Origin: Gammaproteobacteria bacterium
GTDB taxonomy: Bacteria > Pseudomonadota > Gammaproteobacteria > Acidiferrobacterales > SPGG2
Assembly: GCA_029861845.1 (NCBI GenBank)
Contig: JAOTYM010000003.1
Coordinates: forward strand, 1 to 64,000
Length of the DNA: 64,000 nucleotides
Direction of reading: 5' to 3'
How positions within the stretch are numbered: position 1 is the stretch's first letter; the number at the start of each line of letters is the position of its first letter. Positions 38,892-48,113 of the stretch are shown piece after piece. The position numbers were made by a program, and so were the translations under genes. The notes beneath the pieces are model-generated. The model saw only the letters and a program-made list of their open reading frames with translations. It ran no database searches and was not told where the DNA came from.

Positions 38892-40793
38892 ATGACGATA
38901 TTGACTCTCAATAACGTATCGTTGGCGTATGGCCATGTGCCGTTGTTGGCGTATGTAGATTTCCAGATCTCGCCGGGCGAACGGGTTTGTCTGGTGGGTC
39001 GCAATGGGACAGGAAAGTCCACATTGTTTCGTGTCATTAGTGAAGCTGCACAGCCCGACGATGGACAAGTCTGGCGAAAGGATACCCTACGCGTTTCGCA
39101 TCTAGAGCAGGAAGTCCCGGAAGATACGCCCAATACTATCTATGAAGTGGTGGCGGCGGGATTGGGTGAATTGGGTCGGCTACTTATTGATTATCACAAT
39201 ACCGTACACCACGCGGCAGAACTGAATTCGACCTCCCTCCATCGTTTGTCTACATTGCAACATCGTATCGATGCGCTTGATGCTTGGAACATTAGACAAA
39301 AAGTCGAGACGGTATTGAGTCGTTTATCGTTGCCAGCAGACAAACGCATGGCCGATTGTTCTGGCGGTGTACGGCGACAAGTGATGCTCGCACAAGCGTT
39401 GGTTAGTAACCCTGATCTGTTGTTGTTGGATGAACCGACCAACCATATGGACATTGCTGCCATCACCTGGTTAGAGCAATTTCTATTGTCTTTCCCTGGG
39501 GCGCTGATGTTTGTCACCCATGACCGTACGTTATTGGAGCATCTGGCGACTCGTATTGTCGAGCTCGATCGAGGGAAGCTGACATCCTTCCCTGGAGACT
39601 ATCAGTACTACCTGCGAAAAAAGGACGAGCTATCGGAGGCTGAAGCAAAGGCCAACGCCAAGCGCGACAAAAAGCTGGCAGCACAAGAGGCCTGGATACG
39701 CCAAGGCATCAAAGCGAGGCGCACCCGCAATGAAGGTAGGGTCAGAGCCCTGCAAGCGATGCGAAAAGCACGTCGCCTACGGATGGAGACACAGGGCAAG
39801 GCCAAACTCGCTGTAGATTCCGGTGACCTATCGGGTAGGCTGGTGGTGGATATGCGCCACGTTGGTTTTAGTTATGGCGATCAGTGCATCATTCGAGACT
39901 TAACGACGCGCATTATGCGTGGCGATAGGGTTGGAATCATCGGTCCGAACGGGTCTGGCAAGACGACGTTACTCAAGTTAATTCTAGGGGAAACAAAACC
40001 GGATGACGGCGAGATCATCATGGGTACGCGCTTGCGTTTAGGATATTTCGATCAGCAACGGACACAGCTGATGCCAGCAAAAACGGTGCGGGAAAATATC
40101 AGTGAAGGCGGCGATTACGTTACGGTGGGAGGTCGTTCACGCCATATCATCGGTTACCTGAGAGATTTCTTATTTCCCCGTGAGCGCATTGAGTCACCGG
40201 TGAAAAGTTTATCAGGCGGTGAACGCAACCGCTTGCTGTTGGCAAAGATGTTTACCCTGCCTACCAATATGATGGTGTTAGATGAGCCGACCAATGAGCT
40301 TGACGTGGATACCCTGGAGTTACTCGAAGATATGGTGGTCCACTATGATGGTACGCTACTGCTGGTCAGCCACGATCGGACGTTTCTCGATAATGTGGTA
40401 ACCAGTACATTGGTGTTTCGTGGGGATGGTTCGGTGGAAGAGTATGTGGGCGGTTATGCGGACTGGATCAGGCAAAGAAAACCTCACGTCGCTAGGCGCA
40501 CGGTAGTCAAGGAGAAGGCAGACAGCGCAAGCAAGCAAGACCGCGACAAGAACAAGCGTTCCACCCAAAGGCAAAAACTAAGCTACAAGGAAGAACGGGA
40601 GTTGGCGGCGATTCCGGGGCGCATCGAAGAACTGGAACAGGAACAACAAGGCCTCGAACGACAAGTCAGTCAGCGGGAATTTTATCAGCAGGATAAGGCG
40701 ACAATTACCACAACCCTGGCCCGCCTCGACCAGGTCCGTGAAGAGCTAGAGCACGCTTATGGACGCTGGGGATATCTGGAAGGAATGGATTAG
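38892..40793 (+). CDS. uup: ABC-F family ATPase (Uup-like)
   Basis: Two ABC domains: GRNGTGKST/LLLLDEPTNHMDI and GPNGSGKTT/MMVLDEPTNELDV; LSGGERNRLLLAKMF; C-terminal coiled coil. Confidence 0.92.
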   Translation: MTILTLNNVSLAYGHVPLLAYVDFQISPGERVCLVGRNGTGKSTLFRVISEAAQPDDGQVWRKDTLRVSHLEQEVPEDTPNTIYEVVAAGLGELGRLLIDYHNTVHHAAELNSTSLHRLSTLQHRIDALDAWNIRQKVETVLSRLSLPADKRMADCSGGVRRQVMLAQALVSNPDLLLLDEPTNHMDIAAITWLEQFLLSFPGALMFVTHDRTLLEHLATRIVELDRGKLTSFPGDYQYYLRKKDELSEAEAKANAKRDKKLAAQEAWIRQGIKARRTRNEGRVRALQAMRKARRLRMETQGKAKLAVDSGDLSGRLVVDMRHVGFSYGDQCIIRDLTTRIMRGDRVGIIGPNGSGKTTLLKLILGETKPDDGEIIMGTRLRLGYFDQQRTQLMPAKTVRENISEGGDYVTVGGRSRHIIGYLRDFLFPRERIESPVKSLSGGERNRLLLAKMFTLPTNMMVLDEPTNELDVDTLELLEDMVVHYDGTLLLVSHDRTFLDNVVTSTLVFRGDGSVEEYVGGYADWIRQRKPHVARRTVVKEKADSASKQDRDKNKRSTQRQKLSYKEERELAAIPGRIEELEQEQQGLERQVSQREFYQQDKATITTTLARLDQVREELEHAYGRWGYLEGMD

Positions 40794-41686
40794 GATTCGG
40801 TCGATTCATTCACGCTAGCGGTGGGTTTGCCGTAAATAAATGCCGCTATATCCTCTAACACCGGCGCGCGAGAACGCAATGGTATAGACAATGCTCCGAT
40901 AATACCAATGTGGCCCAGGCGCGGATAGAAGATCGTCTTAACCTTTCCTTGTTTACTACGTATAGCCGCGGCTAGATTGTTTATATTACGAATCTTTACC
41001 GTCTTATCGTTATTGCCATACATCAATAGCAGCCGGGGCTCATCGCCGTCCACGAAGTTGATGGGTTGTGACGCCAGATATTGTGATGGCGGGCCAAAAA
41101 TCTGCTTGTCGCGTTCACTAAAATAGGGCAACCAATCATAAGGGCCAGCGAGGCCAATCATTCCTTTCAACCAACGCTTGTTGCCGCCCACCGATTGCAG
41201 ATAACGCTCATCGAGGGCGAGTAGGGCGGCGATATGTGCCCCGGCCGAATGTCCCATGATATATAAATCGTTCGGGTCTCCACCGAATCGCTGGATATTG
41301 TTGTAAACCCACTTGAGTACAAGCGCACTGTCTTCAACAAAAGTAGGAAACTTCACGTCGGGAAACAGTTGATAGTTTGGGATGACGCCAACCAGACCCT
41401 TTGATATCAAGGCTTCGCCCACGAACAGATATTGGTCCTTGGAGCCCTGCATCCAGGCCCCGCCGTGAAGAAAGACGACTACCGGACGAGCTGCAGTGGA
41501 GTCGTCGGCGTGATAGAGGTCTAATTGCTGGCGCTCTTCGCTCCCATAGTCAATATTATGAACGACGACTGGTTTTTGCATTCGCGCAAGCGTGTTGACA
41601 ACCGTTAGTCCGAGCGATTGGCAACCCACGAGAAGCACGAGCGAAGCCAACAAGGTGATAACGTTGCGTTTAGTTGAGTTGTTCAT
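40790..41686 (-). CDS. Alpha/beta hydrolase (carboxylesterase/BD-FAE-like), lipoprotein-like N-terminus
   Basis: ARPVVVFLHGGAWMQGSKDQY, LYIMGHSAGAHIAALLALD; VGCQ lipobox-like. Confidence 0.85.
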   Translation of the reverse strand: MNNSTKRNVITLLASLVLLVGCQSLGLTVVNTLARMQKPVVVHNIDYGSEERQQLDLYHADDSTAARPVVVFLHGGAWMQGSKDQYLFVGEALISKGLVGVIPNYQLFPDVKFPTFVEDSALVLKWVYNNIQRFGGDPNDLYIMGHSAGAHIAALLALDERYLQSVGGNKRWLKGMIGLAGPYDWLPYFSERDKQIFGPPSQYLASQPINFVDGDEPRLLLMYGNNDKTVKIRNINNLAAAIRSKQGKVKTIFYPRLGHIGIIGALSIPLRSRAPVLEDIAAFIYGKPTASVNESTES

Positions 41687-42326
41687 CTACCAGCTGCACC
41701 CATTGTGCCGGCGTCAGCCGGCCCACGAAGATAAACCTACCGTTCCCTTGGGGGCGGAAGACGATTCCTTCACCCTCATCGGGGTATACCTGCGTCGCAT
41801 GTCGCGCAACATTACCGTGGGCCACTAGCACGGTATTGGTGTTATTTGCCGGTGGCGTGGCGAGCTGAGCCCGAGCGCGTTTAGCAATCGCGTCGCGCCC
41901 ACCAAAGTACGCGGCTACGCGTAGGTTCACAATGTCGGTGGTGGTTTCGACTGGCCCAAGGTCCATCAGTTTCGCGGTGTCAACGGTACGGCAATAGGGG
42001 CTCGCGAGAATTCGTCCAACTGGGATCTTGAGTGCCCGCACCGCATCGCCCACCGCACGCGCGCTACGCCGACCCTCATTCGAGAGCTGTCGCACTCGCG
42101 ACGGATCACAGCTTGCCCAGTCCCCGGCCTTGCGGATGTGGTCGTTCTGAGACCAGTCAGTGGCAGCGTGGCGGAAGTACACGTTATACCCACCCGCACG
42201 CAGTTCCTGCACAAGCGCTTTGCCGGTGAGTACGGCCGTGTCCTGTGCAGGTGTTGGACTGCCGACTGATGACAACGTGGCAATCAATGCCAGAAAGAAC
42301 CTACGGTTCACAGCCAAAAAATCCAT
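41670..42326 (-). CDS. Secreted histidine phosphatase superfamily protein
   Basis: YNVYFRHAATDWSQ, LSNEGRRSARAVGDAVRAL, ILASPYCRTVDTAKL, VLVAHGNVARH. Confidence 0.8.
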   Translation of the reverse strand: MDFLAVNRRFFLALIATLSSVGSPTPAQDTAVLTGKALVQELRAGGYNVYFRHAATDWSQNDHIRKAGDWASCDPSRVRQLSNEGRRSARAVGDAVRALKIPVGRILASPYCRTVDTAKLMDLGPVETTTDIVNLRVAAYFGGRDAIAKRARAQLATPPANNTNTVLVAHGNVARHATQVYPDEGEGIVFRPQGNGRFIFVGRLTPAQWVQLVDEQLN

Positions 42327-42545
42327 CCGAAATTCATGCGAGGAGCGAACCCGATTTTACACTGAAGCCCGTCTGGTTTTCTTCCATACCTGGACCTCCC
42401 AGATGAAACGCGCATACTGGTCTCGGCGAATTTGTTGAATGGTTCATTAACACGTGGCGATCTTTTACAGACGGTAGTTATTCCATTATTGCTGCGACGG
42501 AGCGACATTTAGCAACTATTTAGGCCAACCATAGGGGTAGATAAG

Positions 42546-42737
42546 ATTAATGTTACCTTGCCTTGGTCGCTTTGCCGATTGCTAACGCGCCCCATCTCGA
42601 GAAAGGCGAAAATACCCCTCACCGAAGATATTGATGTTAATGAGATTATTGAACAAGTAGAAGAACTGGGCCAGAGGGGTAAAATTGTCGATATTGAAAG
42701 CGAAGATGGTGATACAGTAAAGGAGTTGGTTGAATAG
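42546..42737 (+). pseudogene. Small protein-like ORF without a canonical start codon (rare-start gene or start-lost pseudogene)
   Basis: Frame from 42546: I-N-V-T-L-P-W-S-L-C-R-L-L-T-R-P-I-S-R-K-A-K-I-P-L-TEDIDVNEIIEQVEELGQRGKIVDIESEDGDTVKELVE*; no ATG or GTG in the open frame, though a TTG occurs at 42558; purine-rich aggggtag upstream. Confidence 0.45.
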
Positions 42738-42764
42738 TGAGCCTGAAGCAGGAGGTCATCCGAT

Positions 42765-43235
42765 ATGATACTTGATCACTCGCCGCCCATCTCGACGCTC
42801 AGAGATGAGGCCGCCGTGCGTTGGGGATTTCTTGAGGATGAAACCGATGCGTGTGCGGTAGTGTCGGAACGCATGGAGCTCGTTTACCTAAATGCGTTGG
42901 CACGCGTTCTCACGCCTCCACAGTGGTTCGCCAAACGCTGCTTCGAAGTGTTGCCGGCGACCGACGAGCAGTGTGCTTGGCAGTGCCCCACAATAGTAGC
43001 GGTCCATCAGGCGGAAGACATCACCTATTGCGAGGAATCTTTGCACGGTGACGATGCATCCGTTGTCATTTTGGGGACGGCAGTGATCCCCCTTGCTCGA
43101 GTTCGTGAGGACGAATCTAGGGCGCTCTTGCTATTCCGTCACAAAGACGAAAGTTGTGACGAGGTCGGGTTCCAGAAGAAGCTGCTCGAAGACGCGTCAC
43201 GATTGCAAGCACGCGTCACTTCGCACTTTGTTTAG
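42765..43235 (+). CDS. Hypothetical protein, PAS-like
   Basis: 156 aa; ERMELVYLNALARVLTPPQWFAKRCFEVLPATDEQCAWQCP resembles a PAS core. Confidence 0.5.
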   Translation: MILDHSPPISTLRDEAAVRWGFLEDETDACAVVSERMELVYLNALARVLTPPQWFAKRCFEVLPATDEQCAWQCPTIVAVHQAEDITYCEESLHGDDASVVILGTAVIPLARVREDESRALLLFRHKDESCDEVGFQKKLLEDASRLQARVTSHFV

Positions 43236-43493
43236 GCAGATCGAACGACGACTGTTCGGCGCATGTATCGATTGGAACGGAGAGGCCAGGCTTAGATAAT
43301 CAAACTGATCCACTCGCCGTTTGGTAATCGTTTCCACTTTCTGAGGGGTCCTTGCCCTCTGTCTCCGTACCGATCAGTTACTAGCCGGTGATTAGCGCTG
43401 TCTCGACGGCATGGAAAAGGTGCAATTTTCCGTACCGGTACAGGGGAGTGACATTCTCGAACCTACGTTAACCGACCATAGGAGGGAGATATC

Positions 43494-43787
43494 ATGGCGA
43501 CATATATCAGCCTTATCAGCTTTACCGATCAAGGTATTCGCAATGTAAAGCAGTCACCCGAACGAGCGCAGGCATTCCGGGATATGGCCGAAAAGGCGGG
43601 CGCATCGGTGAAGGCAATTTACTGGACGCTCGGCAATTATGACATTGTCGTGATTACCGAGGTACCGGACGATGAGACAGCAATGGCCTTGCTGTTGACC
43701 ACAGGCAGTATTGGCAATATTCGTACCCAAACGCTTAAGGGATTTTCCGCAGAAGAAATGGCGCCGATCCTGGCAAAGCTGCCGTAA
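43494..43787 (+). CDS. GYD domain protein
   Basis: MATYISLISFTDQGIRNVKQSPERAQAFRDMAEKAGASVKAIYWTLGNYDIVVITEVPDDE; RBS ggaggga. Confidence 0.88.
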   Translation: MATYISLISFTDQGIRNVKQSPERAQAFRDMAEKAGASVKAIYWTLGNYDIVVITEVPDDETAMALLLTTGSIGNIRTQTLKGFSAEEMAPILAKLP

Positions 43788-43930
43788 CGCAAGAAACCGC
43801 CTGAACCAAGGCCAATGGCGGTCCGCCTGTGTTCGTTTTGTAAGGATGCGAGGGTACTTGATCTAAAGCACGACGTCTTCGTGGGGCTGCGCTCGTATTT
43901 GGGCGTTGGGGTAGTGATAAAATTGCAGCT

Positions 43931-44899
43931 ATGCGCCTATTCGTCACAGTCCTAGTCGTAGTCGTGTCGATTTCGGCCATGGGGGCGCCGCCGGCGCCAA
44001 CCCATGAATCCAACCGCGCGTTGTTGGTGGGCGCCGCCCTGGGACGCTTGGACCTCGTCGCACATGCACTTGCGCGAGGTGCGGATCCCAACGCACGCGA
44101 TGACCACAATGGTAATAGCGCGCTGCACATGGCGGCACAGCTCGGGGATACGGAAGTTCTCGGTTACCTCTTGATCCATGGCGCTGATCCAAATATCGCC
44201 TCCAGCCAGGACGGGCGCACCCCACTTATCCTGGCCGCACGACAGAGCGGCGGACTGAAAGTGGTGGTCGAGTTGATTGCTAGTGGTGCCGACGTCAATC
44301 GGTCTGCGCGTGATGGCGCTACTGCCCTCATGGGTGCATCGGTGCGAGGACATGCGCATATCACTGCTACGTTGCTCGCCAACCAGGCCGATGCCAATGC
44401 AGTATCGCAAGATGGTCGTAGTGCTTTGCATCGGGCGGCGATGACGGGCCACCATGAGATCGTCGAACAGCTCTTCGACGCCGGTGCGTTCGTGGAGACA
44501 CGTGCGCGTGACGGTAACACGCCACTCGGTACCGCGGTGTATTTTGGTCAAGCCAACGTGGTCGAACGTCTTATCGAGGCCGGCGCGAGTCTCGATGGGT
44601 GGGCGCGCGGTGGCGAGACGCCACTTATGTTGGCCGTGCGCGGAAATCATCCCGAGATTCTAGCGACATTGCTTGAACGGGGTGCGGACGCTAATCTCCA
44701 AGTCAAAGACAACGGCAAGACAGCATTGTTGTTGGCGGCGGAACGCGACTTGGTAGATGCTACACGGTTGTTATTGGGCGCCGGTGCCGAAGTCAATCAT
44801 CAGGCGCACGATGGCGGTACACCGCTGGCGGCTGCGCAGGCGATTGGCGGGACGGGCACCGCTGCGCTCCTGCGCAAGGCGGGGGCCACAAACCGATAG
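43931..44899 (+). CDS. Secreted ankyrin-repeat protein
   Basis: Multiple ankyrin repeats (GNSALHMAAQLGDTEVLGYLLIHGADPNIA..., GRSALHRAAMTGHHEIVEQLFDAGA). Confidence 0.92.
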   Translation: MRLFVTVLVVVVSISAMGAPPAPTHESNRALLVGAALGRLDLVAHALARGADPNARDDHNGNSALHMAAQLGDTEVLGYLLIHGADPNIASSQDGRTPLILAARQSGGLKVVVELIASGADVNRSARDGATALMGASVRGHAHITATLLANQADANAVSQDGRSALHRAAMTGHHEIVEQLFDAGAFVETRARDGNTPLGTAVYFGQANVVERLIEAGASLDGWARGGETPLMLAVRGNHPEILATLLERGADANLQVKDNGKTALLLAAERDLVDATRLLLGAGAEVNHQAHDGGTPLAAAQAIGGTGTAALLRKAGATNR

Positions 44900-44932
44900 G
44901 TCAGGAAAGCATTAAGCCGAGCCTGCTTGCAG

Positions 44933-45676
44933 TCATTCTTCGGCGCCGTGACGCCTCAGGAACTCGACAATGTCGTGACGTTTCTGCTTGATCGCTGCAC
45001 CCAGCGGGGTGCGACCATCGTTGGCGCTGGCATTGGCATTGGCGCCGTTAGCGATCAATAACTCAACGACCGCAAGGTGGCCGAAAGCGGCGGCGCCGTG
45101 TAAGGGCGTCGCGCCCCGCTGGTCCTTGGGGTCGACACTAGCGCCTTTAGCGATAAGCAGCGCCGCAACGTCCGCGCGGCCCATGCCACCGGCTAGATGA
45201 AGCGGTGTAACATCATTCATGCCCTTTGCATTGACCTTGGCACCCTTGTCGATTAGTAATCTGATGATGTCCACATGACCGCCAAAGACCGCCATGTGCA
45301 ATGGTGTCAAGTTATCCTTGTCTTCTTCATCGATACGGGCACCGTTGGCGACAAGTAAGCTGGCCGATGCCGTTTGGCCTTCTTGGGCGGCGGTGTGTAG
45401 CGGTGTCCAACCGCCTTTGCTCTTGGCGTTGATCTCGGCACCGGCGACAATCAGCCGCGTGACAATCTGCGTGTGGCCCTCACCGGCCGCCCAGTGGAGC
45501 GGGGTGCGGCCGGTCTTATCGGGCGCATCGACATCGGCGCCCTGGGCGATAAGCTGCTGCACCTGATCGATGTCCCCCTTATCGACCGCTTCGTGCAGTA
45601 CGCCTGCCTGACCCGATACGGCAACGACCACGGTGGCGCAGGCTAGTATGCGAAGCGCATGGCATCGTAGTTTCAT
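44933..45676 (-). CDS. Secreted ankyrin-repeat protein
   Basis: Signal peptide MKLRCHALRILACATVVVAVSGQA; repeats such as GRTPLHWAAGEGHTQIVTRLIVAGAEINAKSKGG. Confidence 0.92.
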   Translation of the reverse strand: MKLRCHALRILACATVVVAVSGQAGVLHEAVDKGDIDQVQQLIAQGADVDAPDKTGRTPLHWAAGEGHTQIVTRLIVAGAEINAKSKGGWTPLHTAAQEGQTASASLLVANGARIDEEDKDNLTPLHMAVFGGHVDIIRLLIDKGAKVNAKGMNDVTPLHLAGGMGRADVAALLIAKGASVDPKDQRGATPLHGAAAFGHLAVVELLIANGANANASANDGRTPLGAAIKQKRHDIVEFLRRHGAEE

Positions 45677-45771
45677 GACTTTGTTCTGCTCACAGTAGGC
45701 CCAGGGGTGGCATCTTTGATAGTATACATATTTTCGGAATTTGACCTTTAACAGCAGCGCCAGGCTAGACA

Positions 45772-46590
45772 GTGACAATCGCAACCTCGGCGACAGCCGA
45801 CACACTCAAATTGTTGTGTGAAGACGAACCCAGTGCGGTTGTGGTCGAGCGCCCGGACAGCCAATCAGCATACCTTTTCGTGTGCGATCACGCGGGTAAT
45901 CGAATACCGCGCAAGCTCGGTAAGCTGGGCATGCAGGACGACGATCTTGTGCGTCATATCGCTTGGGACGTCGGCGCACGTGGCCTGGCGGAAGAATTTG
46001 CCCGGCGTTTTGATGCCACCCTGGTGAAACAGGTGTACTCAAGGTTAGTAATCGACTGCAATCGGCCGCTCAATGCCGAAACTTCTATCGTCAAAATAAG
46101 CGAGGGCACCGTCGTTCCGGCTAACCAAGATCCTTCTCGTGAAGAGGTTGAAGCGCGGCGGAGCGAGATCTTTCAACCGTACCACGACACGATCGCGTCT
46201 ATCATTGACAAGCGGTTGACGAAAAAGCAACCTACCATCTTGCTGGCGATTCACAGTTTCACGCCGGTATACCATGGCGAATCCCGCCCTTGGCATATCG
46301 GCCTTTTGTATAATCGCGACGCGCGCCTAGCGAGCTTGTTCCTCGAATTGTTGGCAGAGGATGAAACACTTTGTGTGGGAGATAACCAGCCTTACTCCGT
46401 AGATGATTTTACTGACTATACACTACCTGTGCACGGCGAACGACGTCGGATTCCGTACTTACTGTTTGAAATGCGCCACGATATGATTGAGACGGAAGAG
46501 AATCAGTATCGCTGGGCGCATCGGTTGGCACATTCGCTCGAGCGCGCCCTTGAGCGTGCGCCGGGTCTTGTTGCAAATTCGCCAAGCTGA
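45772..46590 (+). CDS. N-formylglutamate amidohydrolase family protein
   Basis: FVCDHAGNRIPRKLGKLGM, HIAWDVGARGLAEEFARRFDATLVKQVYSRLVIDCNRPL, IHSFTPVY. Confidence 0.85.
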   Translation: MTIATSATADTLKLLCEDEPSAVVVERPDSQSAYLFVCDHAGNRIPRKLGKLGMQDDDLVRHIAWDVGARGLAEEFARRFDATLVKQVYSRLVIDCNRPLNAETSIVKISEGTVVPANQDPSREEVEARRSEIFQPYHDTIASIIDKRLTKKQPTILLAIHSFTPVYHGESRPWHIGLLYNRDARLASLFLELLAEDETLCVGDNQPYSVDDFTDYTLPVHGERRRIPYLLFEMRHDMIETEENQYRWAHRLAHSLERALERAPGLVANSPS

Positions 46591-46765
46591 CTTATGTTAG
46601 TAGCCGGTTGCTGACTTACTGGCCTAGGCCACATCCTGAACCGTCATAGCCCGCTTCTTTCTTTTGATTGGCGTCTCCCGGACTCATTCATGTGGGAACG
46701 CATGTCTCCTGCAAGCGCGGTGCCTGTGGAATCCCGGATCGGGATACTGTATATTGCGCCCCGCA

Positions 46766-46881
46766 GCTTATGGATGTTGGTCTTTTCGGAAGTCCTTCCC
46801 AAGGTTCGCCGGCAATCCCCTTTCTGTAAACTGCACGAACGTTCTAACATTTAATACTTTTTGTTGAGGATCTTTCATATC
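46766..46881 (+). promoter_or_regulatory. Conserved cspA-type 5' leader RNA (copy 1)
   Basis: gcttatggatgttggtcttttcggaa...aaggttcgcc...aatc..ccttt.tgtaa.ctgcacg matches the leader of the second csp gene at 61135-61248. Confidence 0.6.
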
Positions 46882-47085
46882 ATGCGTACGGGAACTATAA
46901 AGTGGTTCAGTGAATCCAAAGGATATGGTTTTATCACGCCGCAGGATGGCGGAAAGGACGTTTTTGTCCACCACTCCGCAATTACGGGCACGGGTTTTAA
47001 GTCCCTGGCTGAGGGGCAACGCGTGACATTCGAGGTTCAGCAGGGCCCCAAGGGCCTACAGGCGGTTGAGGTTACTGCCTCCTAG
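46882..47085 (+). CDS. Cold-shock protein (CspA family)
   Basis: [67 protein letters not shown]. Confidence 0.96.
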   Translation: MRTGTIKWFSESKGYGFITPQDGGKDVFVHHSAITGTGFKSLAEGQRVTFEVQQGPKGLQAVEVTAS

Positions 47086-47113
47086 AGCCTGACGACAGTA
47101 GATTTGAATTCAG

Positions 47114-47143
47114 GACCCCGCTACACGGCGGGGTCTATTTTTT
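47114..47143 (+). terminator. Rho-independent terminator of csp gene 1
   Basis: GACCCCGC-TACACG-GCGGGGTC followed by TATTTTTT. Confidence 0.85.
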
Positions 47144-47193
47144 GGGCAAAAAAATTCCACCTGGTACACGCATAGCGGCACACCGTCGGGTAA

Positions 47194-47460
47194 TTAGCGC
47201 CGTTTGCGGCCCTGCGTTCGACGCGGGTCTTCGAAGCGCACGCGGAGCGCATTGCCGTTATAGGTCTTGCCATCTAGGGCAGCGAGCGCCGCACGCGCCT
47301 CATGCCCTTCCATTTCGACAAAACCAAAGCCGCGGCACTTGCGTGTGAAGATATCTGCAGCTACTTCTACCGACCGCACGGTACCGAACTCTGCAAACAA
47401 TTCCCGCACGGACCGTTCCGAGGCTTCGGCCGGCAAGTTACCAACAAACATTTTTTTCAA
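47194..47460 (-). CDS. RRM-domain RNA-binding protein
   Basis: KMFVGNLPAEASERSVRELFAEFGTVRSVEVAADIFTRKCRGFGFVEM (RNP2 and RNP1 motifs). Confidence 0.93.
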   Translation of the reverse strand: MKKMFVGNLPAEASERSVRELFAEFGTVRSVEVAADIFTRKCRGFGFVEMEGHEARAALAALDGKTYNGNALRVRFEDPRRTQGRKRR

Positions 47461-47534
47461 ATGCGTCTCCTCGCTGAATTAGACAACCAGTGTAATCGAC
47501 TGAACCCTTTGGGTCCACCAGTGCCGCTACCATA

Positions 47535-47869
47535 CTAACACATTGACGTACCGATCTGCGCCTGACAGTAGCGGTAACTCGACCAGCGATAGTCCGCCGG
47601 ATCCTGGACGAGTTTGGCGCGTACAGGATTGAGCCCGAAGTACTGGCAGCAGCTCAGGAAGTAGCTGACGGAATCAGCGAGGCTGGCCTTGTATCGGCCC
47701 TCCCACAGCGTTCCGGTTCGCTCATGGGGTGGTTGAACTGATGTACATAACTCCTACCGCCCGCCTTCACAAATCTAGGAGCACCATTACGGCGATGTGG
47801 TATCACTAGCAGATGTACGTGGGTTGCGAGAAAATGGCGCTTAAATCCCATGTTCTCTCGTTTTGCCAT
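47535..47869 (-). pseudogene. Frameshifted, 5'-truncated REP-associated (Y1/HUH) transposase
   Basis: ATHVHLLVIPHRRNGAPRFVKAGGRSYVHQFN in one frame, continuing after a frameshift as HERTGTLWEGRYKASLADSVSYFLSCCQYFGLNPVRAKLVQDPADYRWSSYRYCQAQIGTSMC*. Confidence 0.8.
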
Positions 47870-47910
47870 TATGGTTTTCTGCTCACGGCGAGACCGATTA
47901 GGGAGGTGTA

Positions 47911-48107
47911 ATGCAGCTAAGCGACGTATACAGGCCGAGGTGGAGACGGTGAGACTGGAATCTTCGGCTAGAGAGGCAGTGGCGATGATGCGGCTGCGAG
48001 GATTCCGGCACCTGCCCGTGTTGAGCTAAGGCGACAAGATCGTAGGAATCGTGTCAGATCGTGATCTGCGAAATGCGGTGGTCATTTACACCGACCCGAA
48101 CAGTTGA
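47911..48107 (+). pseudogene. CBS-domain gene remnant
   Basis: AEVETVRLESSAREAVAMMRLRGFRHLPVLS*GDKIVGIVSDRDLRNAVV with in-frame TAA and an apparent frameshift after MQLSDVY. Confidence 0.7.
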
Positions 48108-48113
48108 ACCGTT

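Noticed and set aside
46768-47019. Minus-strand ORFs antisense to both csp genes (46768-47019, 61228-61428) that resemble each other
   Set aside because: Their similarity is explained by the paralogous csp genes and leaders on the opposite strand.
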